From assembly GCA_025056305.1 (NCBI GenBank), contig JANWWJ010000021.1, positions 62,001 to 126,000 of the forward strand: DNA of 64,000 nucleotides. The letters run 5' to 3'. The stretch's first letter is position 1; each line of letters starts with the position of its first letter. Shown piece after piece: positions 9,315 through 19,470 of this stretch. Source of the DNA: Chitinophagales bacterium (GTDB lineage Bacteria > Bacteroidota > Bacteroidia > Chitinophagales > UBA10324). The position numbers and the translations under genes are program-made. The notes under the pieces were generated by a model. It did no database searches. It saw only the letters and a program-made list of their open reading frames with translations, and was not told where the DNA came from.

Positions 9315-10541
9315 CTAAGACCCTAAAACAACTTTGAAAATTTGTTCTGACGCGCCGTAACGCAACCGCAAAAAATACAACCCCTTTTCGTTCAACTCTG
9401 GTTTCAGAATCAAATGACCCCCTGGAGATAATTCAGCCGATTCAGTGCCCAATAGCTTTCCTTCAAGACTCAACCAATCTAACTGGGCCTGAATAACATC
9501 GTTGCTGTAGTTAATGAGAATAGGATCAGAAAATGGTCCGTGCTGATGTAGTTTTAAATTCCCCTGCTTGGCATTAACAGGATCGGCGACGAAACCGCAG
9601 GATTTTACCCCGCTTAGCGGGGAAAGATGATTATAGAAGAAATCAGTGGTCAACCAAATCAATGTATCGTATTGCGGCGAGTTGACCGGCACCCCATGGC
9701 CCGCGCCTACGAAGGGATGCAAATAGCTTTCCACTCCGTTAAACTGCAATTGCTGGTAGATGTTGTAACTGCCATGCAAATAGAGTCCATTGAAGGATAA
9801 ACCGTATACATAAGGAACAACATTATCGTTGACGCCATGAAACAAATAGGCCGGTTCTGTTTCGTTCTGTAACCATGAAGTATCCGGCATGCCAGCCCAA
9901 CAAGGCACTACTGCTGTAACTGCAGACGAATGCCCTTCATTTCCACTGGCCTGATCAAGCGGTCCAAAGGGCGATGTGTCAAAGGCTGCATCTGCTTCGG
10001 CCTGGTCCCAATAAGGAACAGTCAGACAAATCGCTCCCCCTGAAGAGCTTCCAATCATAAAAACCGTAAGCGTATCAATGCAATAGTCCAGCCAATGCTT
10101 ACGGAAAAAGCGCACTGCCGACATCGCATCCTGCGTAATTTGGTAAACAGTCTGATAGTTATCGACGGTGTCAGGAAACGCATTAAATCCCAGGCGGTAA
10201 TTGATACTGGAAAACACATAGCCCAAGCGGGCGAAATGATTTCCCAGTTTTACGGCGCGGTTTTCTCCTTTATCTCCCGTGGTAAAGCCACCGGCATGCA
10301 GGTAAATGATGACCGGCCGCAAATAGTTTACCGTGGAGTCGGGCTCGTAGATATCTAATTTTAGCGTATCGATGTTATTGTTTTTAAAATAATTTTTATT
10401 TGAGCCATAAACCACATCTGTCGTCACTTTAATTGTCGAGTAAACACTGTCTTTGAAAACACCAGGTGGAGCCCCTACTTGGCCATCGGCACTGACAAAC
10501 ATCAGCAATAAGGCTACAGTGAAGATTAACCTTGCTTTCAT
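9315..10541 (-). CDS. secreted alpha/beta-hydrolase esterase with C-terminal sorting-like domain
   Basis: Probable secreted carboxylesterase of the BD-FAE/Esterase-LipC type. Signal peptide at residues 1-20. The oxyanion motif is HAGG at 82-85. The nucleophile elbow is GSSSG with Ser166. The acid is Asp239 in HGVNDN and the base His282 in GAGHG. The last 70-80 residues, after a linker near residue 315, look like a divergent T9SS sorting domain (LKLHQHGPFSDPILI..., ending GLYFLRLRYGASEQIFKVVLGS). It shares strand with susC 60 bases downstream and is divergent from the GH31 gene. Why an esterase accompanies starch enzymes is unclear: acylated glucans or a linked hemicellulose substrate are both possible. 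Confidence 0.82.
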   Translation of the reverse strand: MKARLIFTVALLLMFVSADGQVGAPPGVFKDSVYSTIKVTTDVVYGSNKNYFKNNNIDTLKLDIYEPDSTVNYLRPVIIYLHAGGFTTGDKGENRAVKLGNHFARLGYVFSSINYRLGFNAFPDTVDNYQTVYQITQDAMSAVRFFRKHWLDYCIDTLTVFMIGSSSGGAICLTVPYWDQAEADAAFDTSPFGPLDQASGNEGHSSAVTAVVPCWAGMPDTSWLQNETEPAYLFHGVNDNVVPYVYGLSFNGLYLHGSYNIYQQLQFNGVESYLHPFVGAGHGVPVNSPQYDTLIWLTTDFFYNHLSPLSGVKSCGFVADPVNAKQGNLKLHQHGPFSDPILINYSNDVIQAQLDWLSLEGKLLGTESAELSPGGHLILKPELNEKGLYFLRLRYGASEQIFKVVLGS

Positions 10542-10621
10542 AAATGAGTAATTGGCTTTTTCAAACTTTGTTTGGTTTTTACGTTTATGAAACGCAAATT
10601 GTTGCCCGCAGCTTTTTCATC

Positions 10622-13084
10622 ATGCCTCACGCACGACTGTACAGACTAACGTCCCCCTTTCTTTTGGCCTTTACCATCCTTTCGTTTGACGTAGCTGTTG
10701 CCTCTTCCGTTGACGATCGTCCGTTAGGAAACCTGCTGGCACTCCGGCAAAGATCAAACGGTTTGGACATAAAGACTGACCAAGGTCGCTTGGCCATCCA
10801 CATTTTTTCCCACACTGTCTTCCGGATTGTAGCTGTATGGGATGAGCCTTTTGTCGAGCATTCCTATGCTGTGGTGGCAAAACCTCAAACTATCGCGTGG
10901 CGGTGGAAAAAATATGCTGATTCGGTCATCATAACTACCGATTCTATAAAGCTGCATCTCACCAGCCGGCCGGTGCGCTTGACCTTCTACACCCGCGATA
11001 ATCGCCTGCTGCTGGCCGACGATGCGGCCCTGGGTATTGCCTGGGCCGGCAGCACGATTACCGCCTACAAAAAGCTGCAGCCAGGAGAACGTTTCATTGG
11101 TTTGGGAGAGAAGACAGGTAATTTAGATCGCCGGGGCTCGGCCTTTGTACATTGGAATTCTGACGTGCCGGGCTATGGATTAAATCAAGATCCGCTCTAT
11201 GCCTCCATACCCTTCTATATGGGATTTCATGATTCCTTGTGTTATGGCATTTTTCTAGATAATTCTTCCCGCTCAATATTCAACTTCGGCGCATCACAAA
11301 ACCGCTTTTCTTCGTTCTCGGTTGAAGACGGAAATCTCATTTACTATTTCATTCACCGATCCACTCCCTCCGGTATCCTCGAGGACTACACCTGGCTTAC
11401 CGGCCGTATGCCGTTGCCTCCCAAATGGGCGCTGGGTTATCACCAATGCCGATGGAGTTATTACCCCGAACAACAAGTGCTTTCGTTGGCAGAAACGTTT
11501 CGCCACCGCGGCTTTCCTTGCGATGCCATTTGGCTCGATATCCATTACATGGATGCGTATAAAACTTTTACATGGCATCCTGTTCATTTCCCACAGCCTC
11601 GCCGCATGTTGGACAGCCTTCAAGCCAGCGGATTTCATACCGTGGTAATCCTGGATCCCGGCATCAAAAAAGAACAGGGCTACAGCATTTACGAAGAAGG
11701 CGCTTCACAAAAGCTTTTCCTCACCTACCCAGATGGGGAGGAGTACCTGGGCGAAGTCTGGCCGGGCTGGTGTGTTTTCCCCGACTTCAGCAATCCGCAA
11801 GCACGCCAATGGTGGGGCGATAAGCTCAAACCCCTGGCCGATGTCGGTGTTGACGGCTGGTGGTGCGACATGAACGAAATCGCTACGTGGGGCCAAAGCA
11901 CGCCCTTGAATGTGCGCTTTCATGGGGACGGAAATCCTTTCACCTACCGCACGGGCAAAAACCTCTATGGCTTGCTGATGGTGAAAGCTACCTATACAGG
12001 AGCCCTGCGCACACGACCACAATTCCGCCCCTTCGTTCTGACGCGTGCGGGATTTGCCGGCCTGCAACGTTATGCGGCTATATGGACCGGCGACAATGTA
12101 GCAGATGAACAGCACATGCTGTTGGGGGTGCGTCTGTTGAATGCATTGGGCCTGAGTGGTGTACCTTTTTGCGGCGTGGATGTGGGCGGCTTTATCGGAA
12201 CCGCTTCACCTGCCTTAATGGCTCGCTGGATGAGTATTGGCGCCCTCTCCCCCTTCTTCAGGGGACATAAGGAAATAAACGCACCCACCTCTGAACCATG
12301 GGCTTTCAATGAAAGTACTGAACGTATTGCCCGCAGCTATGCATTGTTTCGTTATCGCCTGATGCCTTACCTCTATACGTCTTTTTACCAGGCCGCACAG
12401 TCTGGCCTACCCATACAGCGCAGCTTGGCGCTCTATTATCCTTTTCATCCGAAAGTTTATGAAGCTTCCTTCCAGCATCAATATTTTCTGGGTGATGCCT
12501 TGATGGTAGCTCCCTGTGTAGCCAGTCAGCTGTTTACTCAAGTGTTCTTGCCAGAAGGCCAATGGTACGATCTGCACACCGGCCAACGCATTCAAGGACC
12601 TGCAGTTCCCATAATTCCATCACCTGTAGAACGCTTGCCAATCTTCGTGCGTGGAGGGTCATTTTTATTTATCCAAAAACCCGTATTGCATACCGGCCAA
12701 TCGCCCGGAGATACCTTGCAGGTGCATGTTTTTTACGGCCAAAGCCCGCATCCGCAGCCTTATTATGAAGATGCTGGCGATGGCTTTGCTTATCAGGCGG
12801 GAGTTTTCTGGCATCGCACGTTCCGACTGGATACATTGAACCGCACGATGGTTCTGGACTCCGTACAGGGAAGCTTTCCTTCCGTTTTCAAACATATTAA
12901 GTTTTATTTACATGGTTTTCCTCCCCTTTCCCGTGTTTTTTACGCCGATTTTCAAACTGAACCCGCCGAACAAGAGATAAAATTTGTAGAAGTGGCCGAT
13001 CCAGAGGTCCGCTTACGGGCGCAAACCTTTGAAATGCCGCACACGCGGCAACGCGTAGCTATTTATTGGGAATCTAAACAATGA
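10622..13084 (+). CDS. GH31 family alpha-glucosidase, exported
   Basis: Retaining alpha-glucosidase that releases glucose from non-reducing ends of alpha-glucans. N-terminal beta-sandwich, then the barrel with nucleophile Asp416 in WWCDMNE and acid/base Asp491 in WTGDNVADE. The FFRGHKE and CGVDVGGF motifs are also present. I place the start at ATG 10622 because MPHARLYRLTSPFLLAF... is a good signal peptide ending near AVASS; an in-frame ATG 78 bases upstream adds a sequence without signal character. The protein is then 820 aa. No T9SS tail is seen, so it is probably periplasmic. The secreted GH13 amylase follows 51 bases later and is probably co-transcribed. Confidence 0.93.
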   Translation: MPHARLYRLTSPFLLAFTILSFDVAVASSVDDRPLGNLLALRQRSNGLDIKTDQGRLAIHIFSHTVFRIVAVWDEPFVEHSYAVVAKPQTIAWRWKKYADSVIITTDSIKLHLTSRPVRLTFYTRDNRLLLADDAALGIAWAGSTITAYKKLQPGERFIGLGEKTGNLDRRGSAFVHWNSDVPGYGLNQDPLYASIPFYMGFHDSLCYGIFLDNSSRSIFNFGASQNRFSSFSVEDGNLIYYFIHRSTPSGILEDYTWLTGRMPLPPKWALGYHQCRWSYYPEQQVLSLAETFRHRGFPCDAIWLDIHYMDAYKTFTWHPVHFPQPRRMLDSLQASGFHTVVILDPGIKKEQGYSIYEEGASQKLFLTYPDGEEYLGEVWPGWCVFPDFSNPQARQWWGDKLKPLADVGVDGWWCDMNEIATWGQSTPLNVRFHGDGNPFTYRTGKNLYGLLMVKATYTGALRTRPQFRPFVLTRAGFAGLQRYAAIWTGDNVADEQHMLLGVRLLNALGLSGVPFCGVDVGGFIGTASPALMARWMSIGALSPFFRGHKEINAPTSEPWAFNESTERIARSYALFRYRLMPYLYTSFYQAAQSGLPIQRSLALYYPFHPKVYEASFQHQYFLGDALMVAPCVASQLFTQVFLPEGQWYDLHTGQRIQGPAVPIIPSPVERLPIFVRGGSFLFIQKPVLHTGQSPGDTLQVHVFYGQSPHPQPYYEDAGDGFAYQAGVFWHRTFRLDTLNRTMVLDSVQGSFPSVFKHIKFYLHGFPPLSRVFYADFQTEPAEQEIKFVEVADPEVRLRAQTFEMPHTRQRVAIYWESKQ

Positions 13085-13135
13085 TTTAATGTTAAAGTGT
13101 GTATGTAATTACTCACCCCTCTGAACTTTGTCGTC

Positions 13136-15814
13136 ATGTATAAGAAAGCTTTGCTGTTGGTGCTTTGTGGCCTTGGGTTGCAGAGCCGGGCTCAGGAAGT
13201 TATGCTACAGGGATGGTACTGGGACTATCCCAAAACTGCCCAGGCCAAGTGGTGGGTAGATACATTACGCCAAAAGACCAAAGCCCTTGCCGAAGCCGGT
13301 TTTACCCACATTTGGTTGCCCCCCCTGAGCAAGTCAGCCTCAGGAAACAACAGCAATGGCTACGATATCAAGGACTATTTTGATTTGGGCATCTATCCCA
13401 CCAGCACGCAGTTTGGCAATGAAACTCGCTTGCTGGCTTTGATCGATTCCATGAACAAATACCAGCTTACCCCTATAGCGGACATGATCTACAACCACCG
13501 CAGCGGCGGAAAATGGGAAAACAACCCGTCGGTCGAGGGATGGATTGAAAACTACAACTTGGCCAAACACAACAGCGGCGATGCATGTTATCCCTCTGAC
13601 CGATTCCGATGTGTCTTACCCATAGGCGGCAGCTCCGGACTGGGTGCCGGCACTTATTATTTCAAAATCCGTTCGGCCTCAATGGCAAATTCTTATTACA
13701 ATAATCCATATGTATTTAAAATCACCACCAAAAAGGTGAAGAGCTCCAGCTTGCCGGACCTCACCGAAAGCGAACCCAACGGAGGTGCCGATTGTGGTCA
13801 ACCCAACAATTACTATGGCTTGGCCCGCAACCTAAAAGCGACGATTGATGCGGGCGGTTGTGGCACCGATGAGTTCGCCCTTACCCTGACGACCTCCGAT
13901 TTCTACGACACGGGCGACACGCTGTTTATCACATTAACCAACGAAAACGGGGCCTATAGCGACCATTACATCTATGGCTTATGGTATACAGGAACTAACA
14001 GCAACATTCAACATAAAATCATCTATCAAACTGCCACCGACTTCAGCGGTTTAAAAAGCGGTCGAGGTACCATGAACCATTTTGCTTTCAAGCCTAACGG
14101 TAATCCCACCTGCTTGTGTGGGGACCTGGACGGCATGTGGTTTTACTATGATTTAGACCAAAATGTTCCTGCCGTAGCCGACACCCTTAAAGTGTGGACC
14201 CAGTGGATGATGGAACAATTTGACATGCAGGGCTTTCGGGTAGATGCCGTCAAGCACATCCCTGCCTCTTTTCTGGGCGACTTGCTCGACTACCTGCATC
14301 AGCAGGGCCTAAATCCCAAGTTGGTGGTAGGAGAAAGCTACGACTACGATGCTACCGTGCTGCGTAACCGATTAGACGAAGTATATGCACACATGGATCA
14401 AGCAACAAAAAATGCTATGTATTATTCTTTGTTCGATTTCAATTTGCAAGCCTGCTTGCGTGATGCTTGTGATGCTTTTGGCTATGACGTCCGCAACGTA
14501 TTCCAGTGCGGCCTGAACAGTGTTCATTCGGTATTTCGGAAAAACATCGTCACGTTTGTCAACAACCACGACTTCCGCGAAGCTTCACAGTCCGTCGATA
14601 ACGATCCCATCTTGGCATATGTATATATTTTGACCAATCCGGTGATCGGTATCCCGTGTGTGTATTGGACGGATTATTACTCCAAAAAATATCCGTCATA
14701 CACCGAAGAGTTCAACGCCGTGCTGCGAACTCACTTTCGCTTTTTGCAGGGAGCACAACAGGTGGAATACCTCAACCGTTACAATTCACCGTTCCCGGTT
14801 ACCTATTTCAGTGGCGCGGCGTCCACCACGCTAGCATATCAGATCACTGGGTCTACCAACACCTGCTTACCCGACCGCGATGCACTGGTGGTCATCAACT
14901 TTTCGGGTCAAACGTTAAAGGCCAACCTCACCGTAAACACTGCTTCTCCTTTTAAACTCAAACCTGGTGACACCTTATCTGACGTGCTGGGCAGGTCAGC
15001 TTTTGATTATGCAATCATCAACAGCAATAATCAGGTGTATGTGGAATTGCCTCCACGCAGTTACTCTGTTTGGGCACGCGTGCCTCCGGTCAAACACACG
15101 CCCATCATTTCCGCAAATGGCCCAACGGAGTTCTGTCATGGTGAATCTGTCGTCTTATCCATGACCAACCCACCCATAGCTTGTTATGATTACCGCTGGA
15201 AACGAAACGGCGTCAGCATTCCCGGTGCCACTGGCCCGCTGCTCACGGTTACCCAAAGCGGGACCTATACGTTAGAAGCCAGCTACAATGGCTCGCAGGC
15301 AAAAGTTTCTGCTCCCATCTATGTGAGCGTTTCGCCCGAAAAGCCCTCCATCGTCAGTGATGGCATAACGCTGACGTGTACCGTTGAAAACATGAGTTAT
15401 CAATGGTTAAAAGGCAACACGCCAGCATCCCTCATGCCAATTCCGGCTGCCACGGCTCAAAGCTATACGCCCGATCAATCAGCTTATTATGCCGTTCAGA
15501 TTACCGACACCAATGGATGCAGCAACCAATCCGATCCTCTGCAATTTTGGATGATCGGAATGCCACAAGCCGATCATGCCGGCATACGATTGTATCCCAA
15601 TCCGGCGGATCAACGCATCGAACTGGCATTGCCCAACGGTAAGGGTGGATGGCTGCGGATAGAAACAATAACCGGCGCCGCGCTTTTCCAGCAACACATT
15701 CCGCCCGCAATTGCGCAACTCACAATCGACATCAGCGAACTGCCGGCAGCAGTTTATCGGCTAAAATGGACAAATGAAAAAGAAACATATATTAAACTCT
15801 TCACAAAATTTTAA
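13136..15814 (+). CDS. T9SS-exported GH13 alpha-amylase with an inserted domain
   Basis: Secreted endo-acting alpha-amylase, resembling the plant/archaeal GH13 type (start EVMLQGWYWDYP). Signal peptide 1-19. Catalytic regions: DMIYNH 116-121; GFRVDAVKH with nucleophile Asp370; VVGES with Glu400; FVNNHD with His478 and Asp479. Between regions I and II lie about 250 residues where roughly 90 are usual. Residues about 155-330 look like an inserted beta-rich domain (EPNGGADCGQPNNY..., GDTLFITLTN) reminiscent of PPC-type sandwiches. After the barrel come an Ig/PKD-like domain (GESVVLSM..., YRWKRNGV) and a T9SS type A sorting domain (LYPNPADQRIEL... to the end). Total 892 aa. It should act on polymeric starch at the cell surface. 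Confidence 0.92.
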   Translation: MYKKALLLVLCGLGLQSRAQEVMLQGWYWDYPKTAQAKWWVDTLRQKTKALAEAGFTHIWLPPLSKSASGNNSNGYDIKDYFDLGIYPTSTQFGNETRLLALIDSMNKYQLTPIADMIYNHRSGGKWENNPSVEGWIENYNLAKHNSGDACYPSDRFRCVLPIGGSSGLGAGTYYFKIRSASMANSYYNNPYVFKITTKKVKSSSLPDLTESEPNGGADCGQPNNYYGLARNLKATIDAGGCGTDEFALTLTTSDFYDTGDTLFITLTNENGAYSDHYIYGLWYTGTNSNIQHKIIYQTATDFSGLKSGRGTMNHFAFKPNGNPTCLCGDLDGMWFYYDLDQNVPAVADTLKVWTQWMMEQFDMQGFRVDAVKHIPASFLGDLLDYLHQQGLNPKLVVGESYDYDATVLRNRLDEVYAHMDQATKNAMYYSLFDFNLQACLRDACDAFGYDVRNVFQCGLNSVHSVFRKNIVTFVNNHDFREASQSVDNDPILAYVYILTNPVIGIPCVYWTDYYSKKYPSYTEEFNAVLRTHFRFLQGAQQVEYLNRYNSPFPVTYFSGAASTTLAYQITGSTNTCLPDRDALVVINFSGQTLKANLTVNTASPFKLKPGDTLSDVLGRSAFDYAIINSNNQVYVELPPRSYSVWARVPPVKHTPIISANGPTEFCHGESVVLSMTNPPIACYDYRWKRNGVSIPGATGPLLTVTQSGTYTLEASYNGSQAKVSAPIYVSVSPEKPSIVSDGITLTCTVENMSYQWLKGNTPASLMPIPAATAQSYTPDQSAYYAVQITDTNGCSNQSDPLQFWMIGMPQADHAGIRLYPNPADQRIELALPNGKGGWLRIETITGAALFQQHIPPAIAQLTIDISELPAAVYRLKWTNEKETYIKLFTKF

Positions 15815-15854
15815 AGGCCTTTTTGTAAAGTAAGGAGCACCCTTTAACCCAGCA

Positions 15855-17123
15855 TCAGGAGTCCGGGAGGTTAAAAATCTCGTGCCCCATTTTGTCGCGC
15901 TTGGTACGCAAGTAGTCTTCGTTATGGGGATTGAGGGTTCCCTGCAAAGGCACAGATTCCACAATTTCCAATCCGTAGCCCTTCAGCCCAGCCCGCTTTT
16001 TCGGATTATTGGTGAGCAACCGGATCTTTTGCACTCCCAGATCGCGCAAAATTTGCGCCCCCACGCCATAATCCCGCTCATCCATCCGAAAGCCCAAACT
16101 GATGTTTGCTTCCACCGTATCTTGTCCTTCCTCTTGCAACTTATATGCCCGCAGCTTATTGAGCAACCCAACACCTCTGCCTTCCTGATTCATATACAGC
16201 ACCACGCCTGTGCCGGCTTCTTGAACCCGACGCATGGCCTGATGCAACTGGCTGCCACAGTCGCATCGCAGGGAGGCAAACACATCGCCTGTCAGGCAAC
16301 AGCTATGCACGCGGACCAAAACCGGCTCATCGCGCTGCCAGCTTCCTTTCACCAGCGCCAAATGCACAAAGTCGGTATCGAGCTGCGAATAGGCATGCAG
16401 CCGAAAGTGCCCGTAGGCAGTCGGCATGTCTATTTCCACCTCTTTGCGGATCAGCGATTCGCGCGTCAGGCGGTAGGCGATCAGATCTCTGATTGAGATG
16501 AGCTTGAGCCCGAAGCGGCGGGCTACCTGCACCAGCTGAGGCAGCCGGGCCATGCTTCCATCTTCATTCAGGATTTCGACCAACACCCCTGAAGGTTCAA
16601 AGCCTGCCAGCCGGGCCAGGTCCACAGCAGCTTCGGTATGGCCGGCTCGACGCAACACACCCCCTTTCATGGCCTTGAGTGGAAACACATGTCCTGGTCG
16701 CGCCAGATCTTCCGGACGGGTCTGAGGATCAATCAAGGCTTGGATGGTGGCAGAACGATCATAGGCAGAGATGCCCGTGGTTACCCCCCTGCCCTTCACA
16801 TCTACGCTCACGGTAAAGGGTGTTTGGAATAAAGCCGTATTCTCCCCGACCATGAGATTCAAATTGAGCTCGGCACAGCGTTCTTCGGTGAGGGCACAGC
16901 AAATCAATCCGCGCCCCTCCTTGCTCATGAAATTGATCACCTCAGGCGTGGCATTTCGCGAAGCTGTGATAAAATCTCCTTCGTTCTCTCGGTCTTCGTC
17001 GTCAACGACAATGACCAGCTTGCCGACGCGCAAATCGGCCAAGGCTTCTTCAATGGTATTAAAAGCAATCTCAGCGCCGTTGCCTTGAAGATTAACCTGT
17101 TCGTTGTGTCGGTTGCCAGACAT
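15855..17123 (-). CDS. ribBA: bifunctional DHBP synthase / GTP cyclohydrolase II
   Basis: Makes the two riboflavin precursors: 3,4-dihydroxy-2-butanone 4-phosphate from ribulose 5-phosphate (N-terminal RibB half) and the pyrimidine precursor from GTP (C-terminal RibA half). RibB motifs: [19 protein letters not shown] and RPGHVFPL. RibA motifs: zinc site [19 protein letters not shown] and [19 protein letters not shown]. 422 aa, normal for the fusion. Its ATG lies inside the end of the GT2 gene (32-base overlap), so translation is probably coupled. No FMN riboswitch can sit in front of it in this arrangement and I saw none. Confidence 0.96.
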   Translation of the reverse strand: MSGNRHNEQVNLQGNGAEIAFNTIEEALADLRVGKLVIVVDDEDRENEGDFITASRNATPEVINFMSKEGRGLICCALTEERCAELNLNLMVGENTALFQTPFTVSVDVKGRGVTTGISAYDRSATIQALIDPQTRPEDLARPGHVFPLKAMKGGVLRRAGHTEAAVDLARLAGFEPSGVLVEILNEDGSMARLPQLVQVARRFGLKLISIRDLIAYRLTRESLIRKEVEIDMPTAYGHFRLHAYSQLDTDFVHLALVKGSWQRDEPVLVRVHSCCLTGDVFASLRCDCGSQLHQAMRRVQEAGTGVVLYMNQEGRGVGLLNKLRAYKLQEEGQDTVEANISLGFRMDERDYGVGAQILRDLGVQKIRLLTNNPKKRAGLKGYGLEIVESVPLQGTLNPHNEDYLRTKRDKMGHEIFNLPDS

Positions 17124-18264
17124 GATGCTGTGCTCCTTTTACATATTGAAAAAAACCATTAAGCATGGCCGCATTCATCATGATGTAATGGCTGACGTAG
17201 CGAAGGGCTTCCCACGAAAAGCCTGCCTTGTCGGCCAACCACACTATGGCCGGCGTGAGAAATGCGAGGGTAACTAAAGCTGTAACCCATTGATAAAAAA
17301 GGCTTCCCGCAGCCAATACAAAGCTACTACAATACAGCACTACCATCAGGTGCGGCGCAAACCAGCGCAGCACTTTGTGCGAAAAAAATACATAGGCCAA
17401 TGCACCATATCGGGGCATGAGTAAATAGGCGTAGCGCCAAAAGATCTGGAAGTTGCCTGTGGCAATCCGACTTTTCCGTCGAAACTCTTCTGCGGCGGAA
17501 TGCCCTACTGTTTCATAGCAGACTGCAGTGAGCTCAGCTATCGCTTTTTTCCCTTTTCGCAACACCGTCAGCGTAATGAAAAAGTCATCGATGATGACGG
17601 CAGGAGGTACCGGCTCGAAAAGAGAACGGCGCACCGCATAACATCCCCCGAAAGCGCCCATCATTAGCCCCCAAACTTTTCCTTCATAGTACTTTAGGGC
17701 ATTTTCGTAGCGTTGATACAACGATTCTTGGCGCGCGATTTGGCTGCCGGCACTGGCCTGACTGACAATAGTACCGCCAACCAGTCCGATGGATTCGTCG
17801 CAGAGCGGTTGCACCAAACACCGCAGCGTACTTGGGGTAAACATCACATTGGCATCGGTAAGCACTAAAACGGAGCCGCTGGCTTGACTGGCCAAAAAAT
17901 TCATCACTGCTGCCTTACCGCTGCGCTGAGGCAAATGCCACCACCGCAAACGTGGATACTTTATGGCCATTTGCTGCAGCAGGTCATTGGTACGATCCGT
18001 GCTTGCATCCGAACCTACCAGCACTTCCAAGCGGTCAATAGGATAATCCGTGTCGAAAGTGGAGCGAATCTTTTCTTCCAGAACTTTTTCTTCATTATGG
18101 ACCGCCACAAGAACACTTATTGCCGGCAGCTCATCCTGGTTCAATACCAACGGACGTCGTGAAGGTACCAATTTGGCTATAAGCCACAGCGTCGCCGGAA
18201 ACAGAACATGATGATGGAGTAGCAACCCTGCACTGATCCAAAACAGCCAATACGCCAGAGTCAC
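17092..18264 (-). CDS. membrane-bound family 2 glycosyltransferase
   Basis: Processive-type GT2 enzyme. One N-terminal membrane segment ([18 protein letters not shown]) precedes a GT-A domain with [14 protein letters not shown], a [10 protein letters not shown] nucleotide-binding stretch, the TDANVMF metal motif and [11 protein letters not shown]. An [12 protein letters not shown] segment stands where QxxRW-type enzymes bind the acceptor chain. The last 100 residues hold three to four membrane helices. 390 aa. Overlaps the upstream GT4 gene by four bases and the downstream ribBA by 32. A role in extracellular polysaccharide or glycolipid assembly is inferred from the family. Confidence 0.88.
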   Translation of the reverse strand: MTLAYWLFWISAGLLLHHHVLFPATLWLIAKLVPSRRPLVLNQDELPAISVLVAVHNEEKVLEEKIRSTFDTDYPIDRLEVLVGSDASTDRTNDLLQQMAIKYPRLRWWHLPQRSGKAAVMNFLASQASGSVLVLTDANVMFTPSTLRCLVQPLCDESIGLVGGTIVSQASAGSQIARQESLYQRYENALKYYEGKVWGLMMGAFGGCYAVRRSLFEPVPPAVIIDDFFITLTVLRKGKKAIAELTAVCYETVGHSAAEEFRRKSRIATGNFQIFWRYAYLLMPRYGALAYVFFSHKVLRWFAPHLMVVLYCSSFVLAAGSLFYQWVTALVTLAFLTPAIVWLADKAGFSWEALRYVSHYIMMNAAMLNGFFQYVKGAQHHVWQPTQRTG

Positions 18265-19451
18265 GACAGCAACGATTTGTAAAAATTTAGCAATTGTTCA
18301 GCAAGCACGACATCGCTCAGGCGCATTTGAGCAAAGGCATGGCTGCGCATAGAAAGCTCTTCGAGGCGTTGGGAATTCCTGAACAATTCGATAATTGCGG
18401 CTGCCATTCCTTCGTCCGTTTGCTGCACTACAACAGGACTCTCAGCACCGCTTAATCCCTGTGCTCCTAATGAGGTAGAAACCACCACCCTACCAAGTGC
18501 CAGCGCCTCCGCAATCTTTACCCTGATGCCACTGCCGGCATAAATTGGAACTACCAGCACACTACCTTGTTCCATAAAAGCACGGGCATCGGCAACTTCC
18601 CCTTCCATAACTATTCCATCGGATTGATAGCTGTAAAGCCAATCGGGGAAATTTCTACCCGCCACATGAAACCTAACCGTCGGTGCAGCCCGACGAATTT
18701 CAGGCCAGATGCTTTTCAAAAAATGAAGCAACCCTGCAAGGTTAGGGCTCCAATCCAGACTGCCGATGAAAAACAGGCGGGGCTGTACGGGCAATGCAGG
18801 TCTCTGTTTGGGAACCATTATCCCTACCTCACTGACCAGTAACGGCAGACAACAACCCATTTTTCGATACACCTCAGCATCTTGCTCAGATATGGCCACA
18901 ACGGCATCACACACATTCAAGTGCTTCTGCTCAAAGCTTTTAAGACTTTTTGCAATGAATCTCAGCAAGACCCGCCGCCACCTGGAGGGCTCCGCAACAT
19001 ACAGTTCTTCCCATATACGATGCTCTATGTTATGTGACCGCAAAATGATTTTACCTCGACTGATTGGGCGTAACAGTGGCACATAGCGCAACAAATAGCT
19101 GCCTTCCAATTGAATGATATCAAAATCTTTTTGTTGCACCAGCTGCCGAAGAAGCGCTGCAAAACGACTGCTGTAAAAACGTTCCACCTGCGGTGATGAG
19201 CCTAGCGCTATGCTTTGCAACAGGGTAGTAATCCTTGGTCGAGTGTCAATATCTATGGTGTGAATTTCGGCTAATTGTGCCGCAGCTTCGGTCAGTTGAT
19301 TAGGATTAACATAATGCTTGCGGGTATTTAATGCCGCTACCGTCACTTCATGGCTCGCAAGTGCAAAGGTTCTTGTGTGATGCCAAATGGCTATCGTTTC
19401 TCCGTCTTTCGGAGGAAATGGAACTTTTTTGCAAACCTGCAGGATGCGCAC
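18261..19451 (-). CDS. family 4 glycosyltransferase
   Basis: Retaining GT-B glycosyltransferase. The N-terminus MRILQVCKKVPFPPKDGE contains the acceptor-side loop typical of this group. The C-terminal half has LFFIGSLDWSPN and the donor-binding region VPIYAGSGIRVKIAEALALGRVVVST (GT4 ExxxxG-like block). I choose GTG at 19451 over the upstream ATG at 19508: the extra 19 residues are unlike the family, and a TACCTTTG promoter box (19471-19478, reverse) lies inside that extension. The protein is then 396 aa. First gene of the GT4-GT2-ribBA operon. Confidence 0.87.
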   Translation of the reverse strand: MRILQVCKKVPFPPKDGETIAIWHHTRTFALASHEVTVAALNTRKHYVNPNQLTEAAAQLAEIHTIDIDTRPRITTLLQSIALGSSPQVERFYSSRFAALLRQLVQQKDFDIIQLEGSYLLRYVPLLRPISRGKIILRSHNIEHRIWEELYVAEPSRWRRVLLRFIAKSLKSFEQKHLNVCDAVVAISEQDAEVYRKMGCCLPLLVSEVGIMVPKQRPALPVQPRLFFIGSLDWSPNLAGLLHFLKSIWPEIRRAAPTVRFHVAGRNFPDWLYSYQSDGIVMEGEVADARAFMEQGSVLVVPIYAGSGIRVKIAEALALGRVVVSTSLGAQGLSGAESPVVVQQTDEGMAAAIIELFRNSQRLEELSMRSHAFAQMRLSDVVLAEQLLNFYKSLLS

Positions 19452-19470
19452 CAGCGCTTTTGATTGCCGC

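Noticed and set aside
10544..10621. N-terminal extension of the GH31 gene
   Set aside because: Adds 26 residues without signal character in front of a good signal peptide beginning at 10622; it also covers the likely promoter region.
15813..15822. AAAGGCCTTT as a terminator between the amylase and ribBA
   Set aside because: A palindrome with no loop cannot form a normal terminator hairpin, and it overlaps the amylase stop region.
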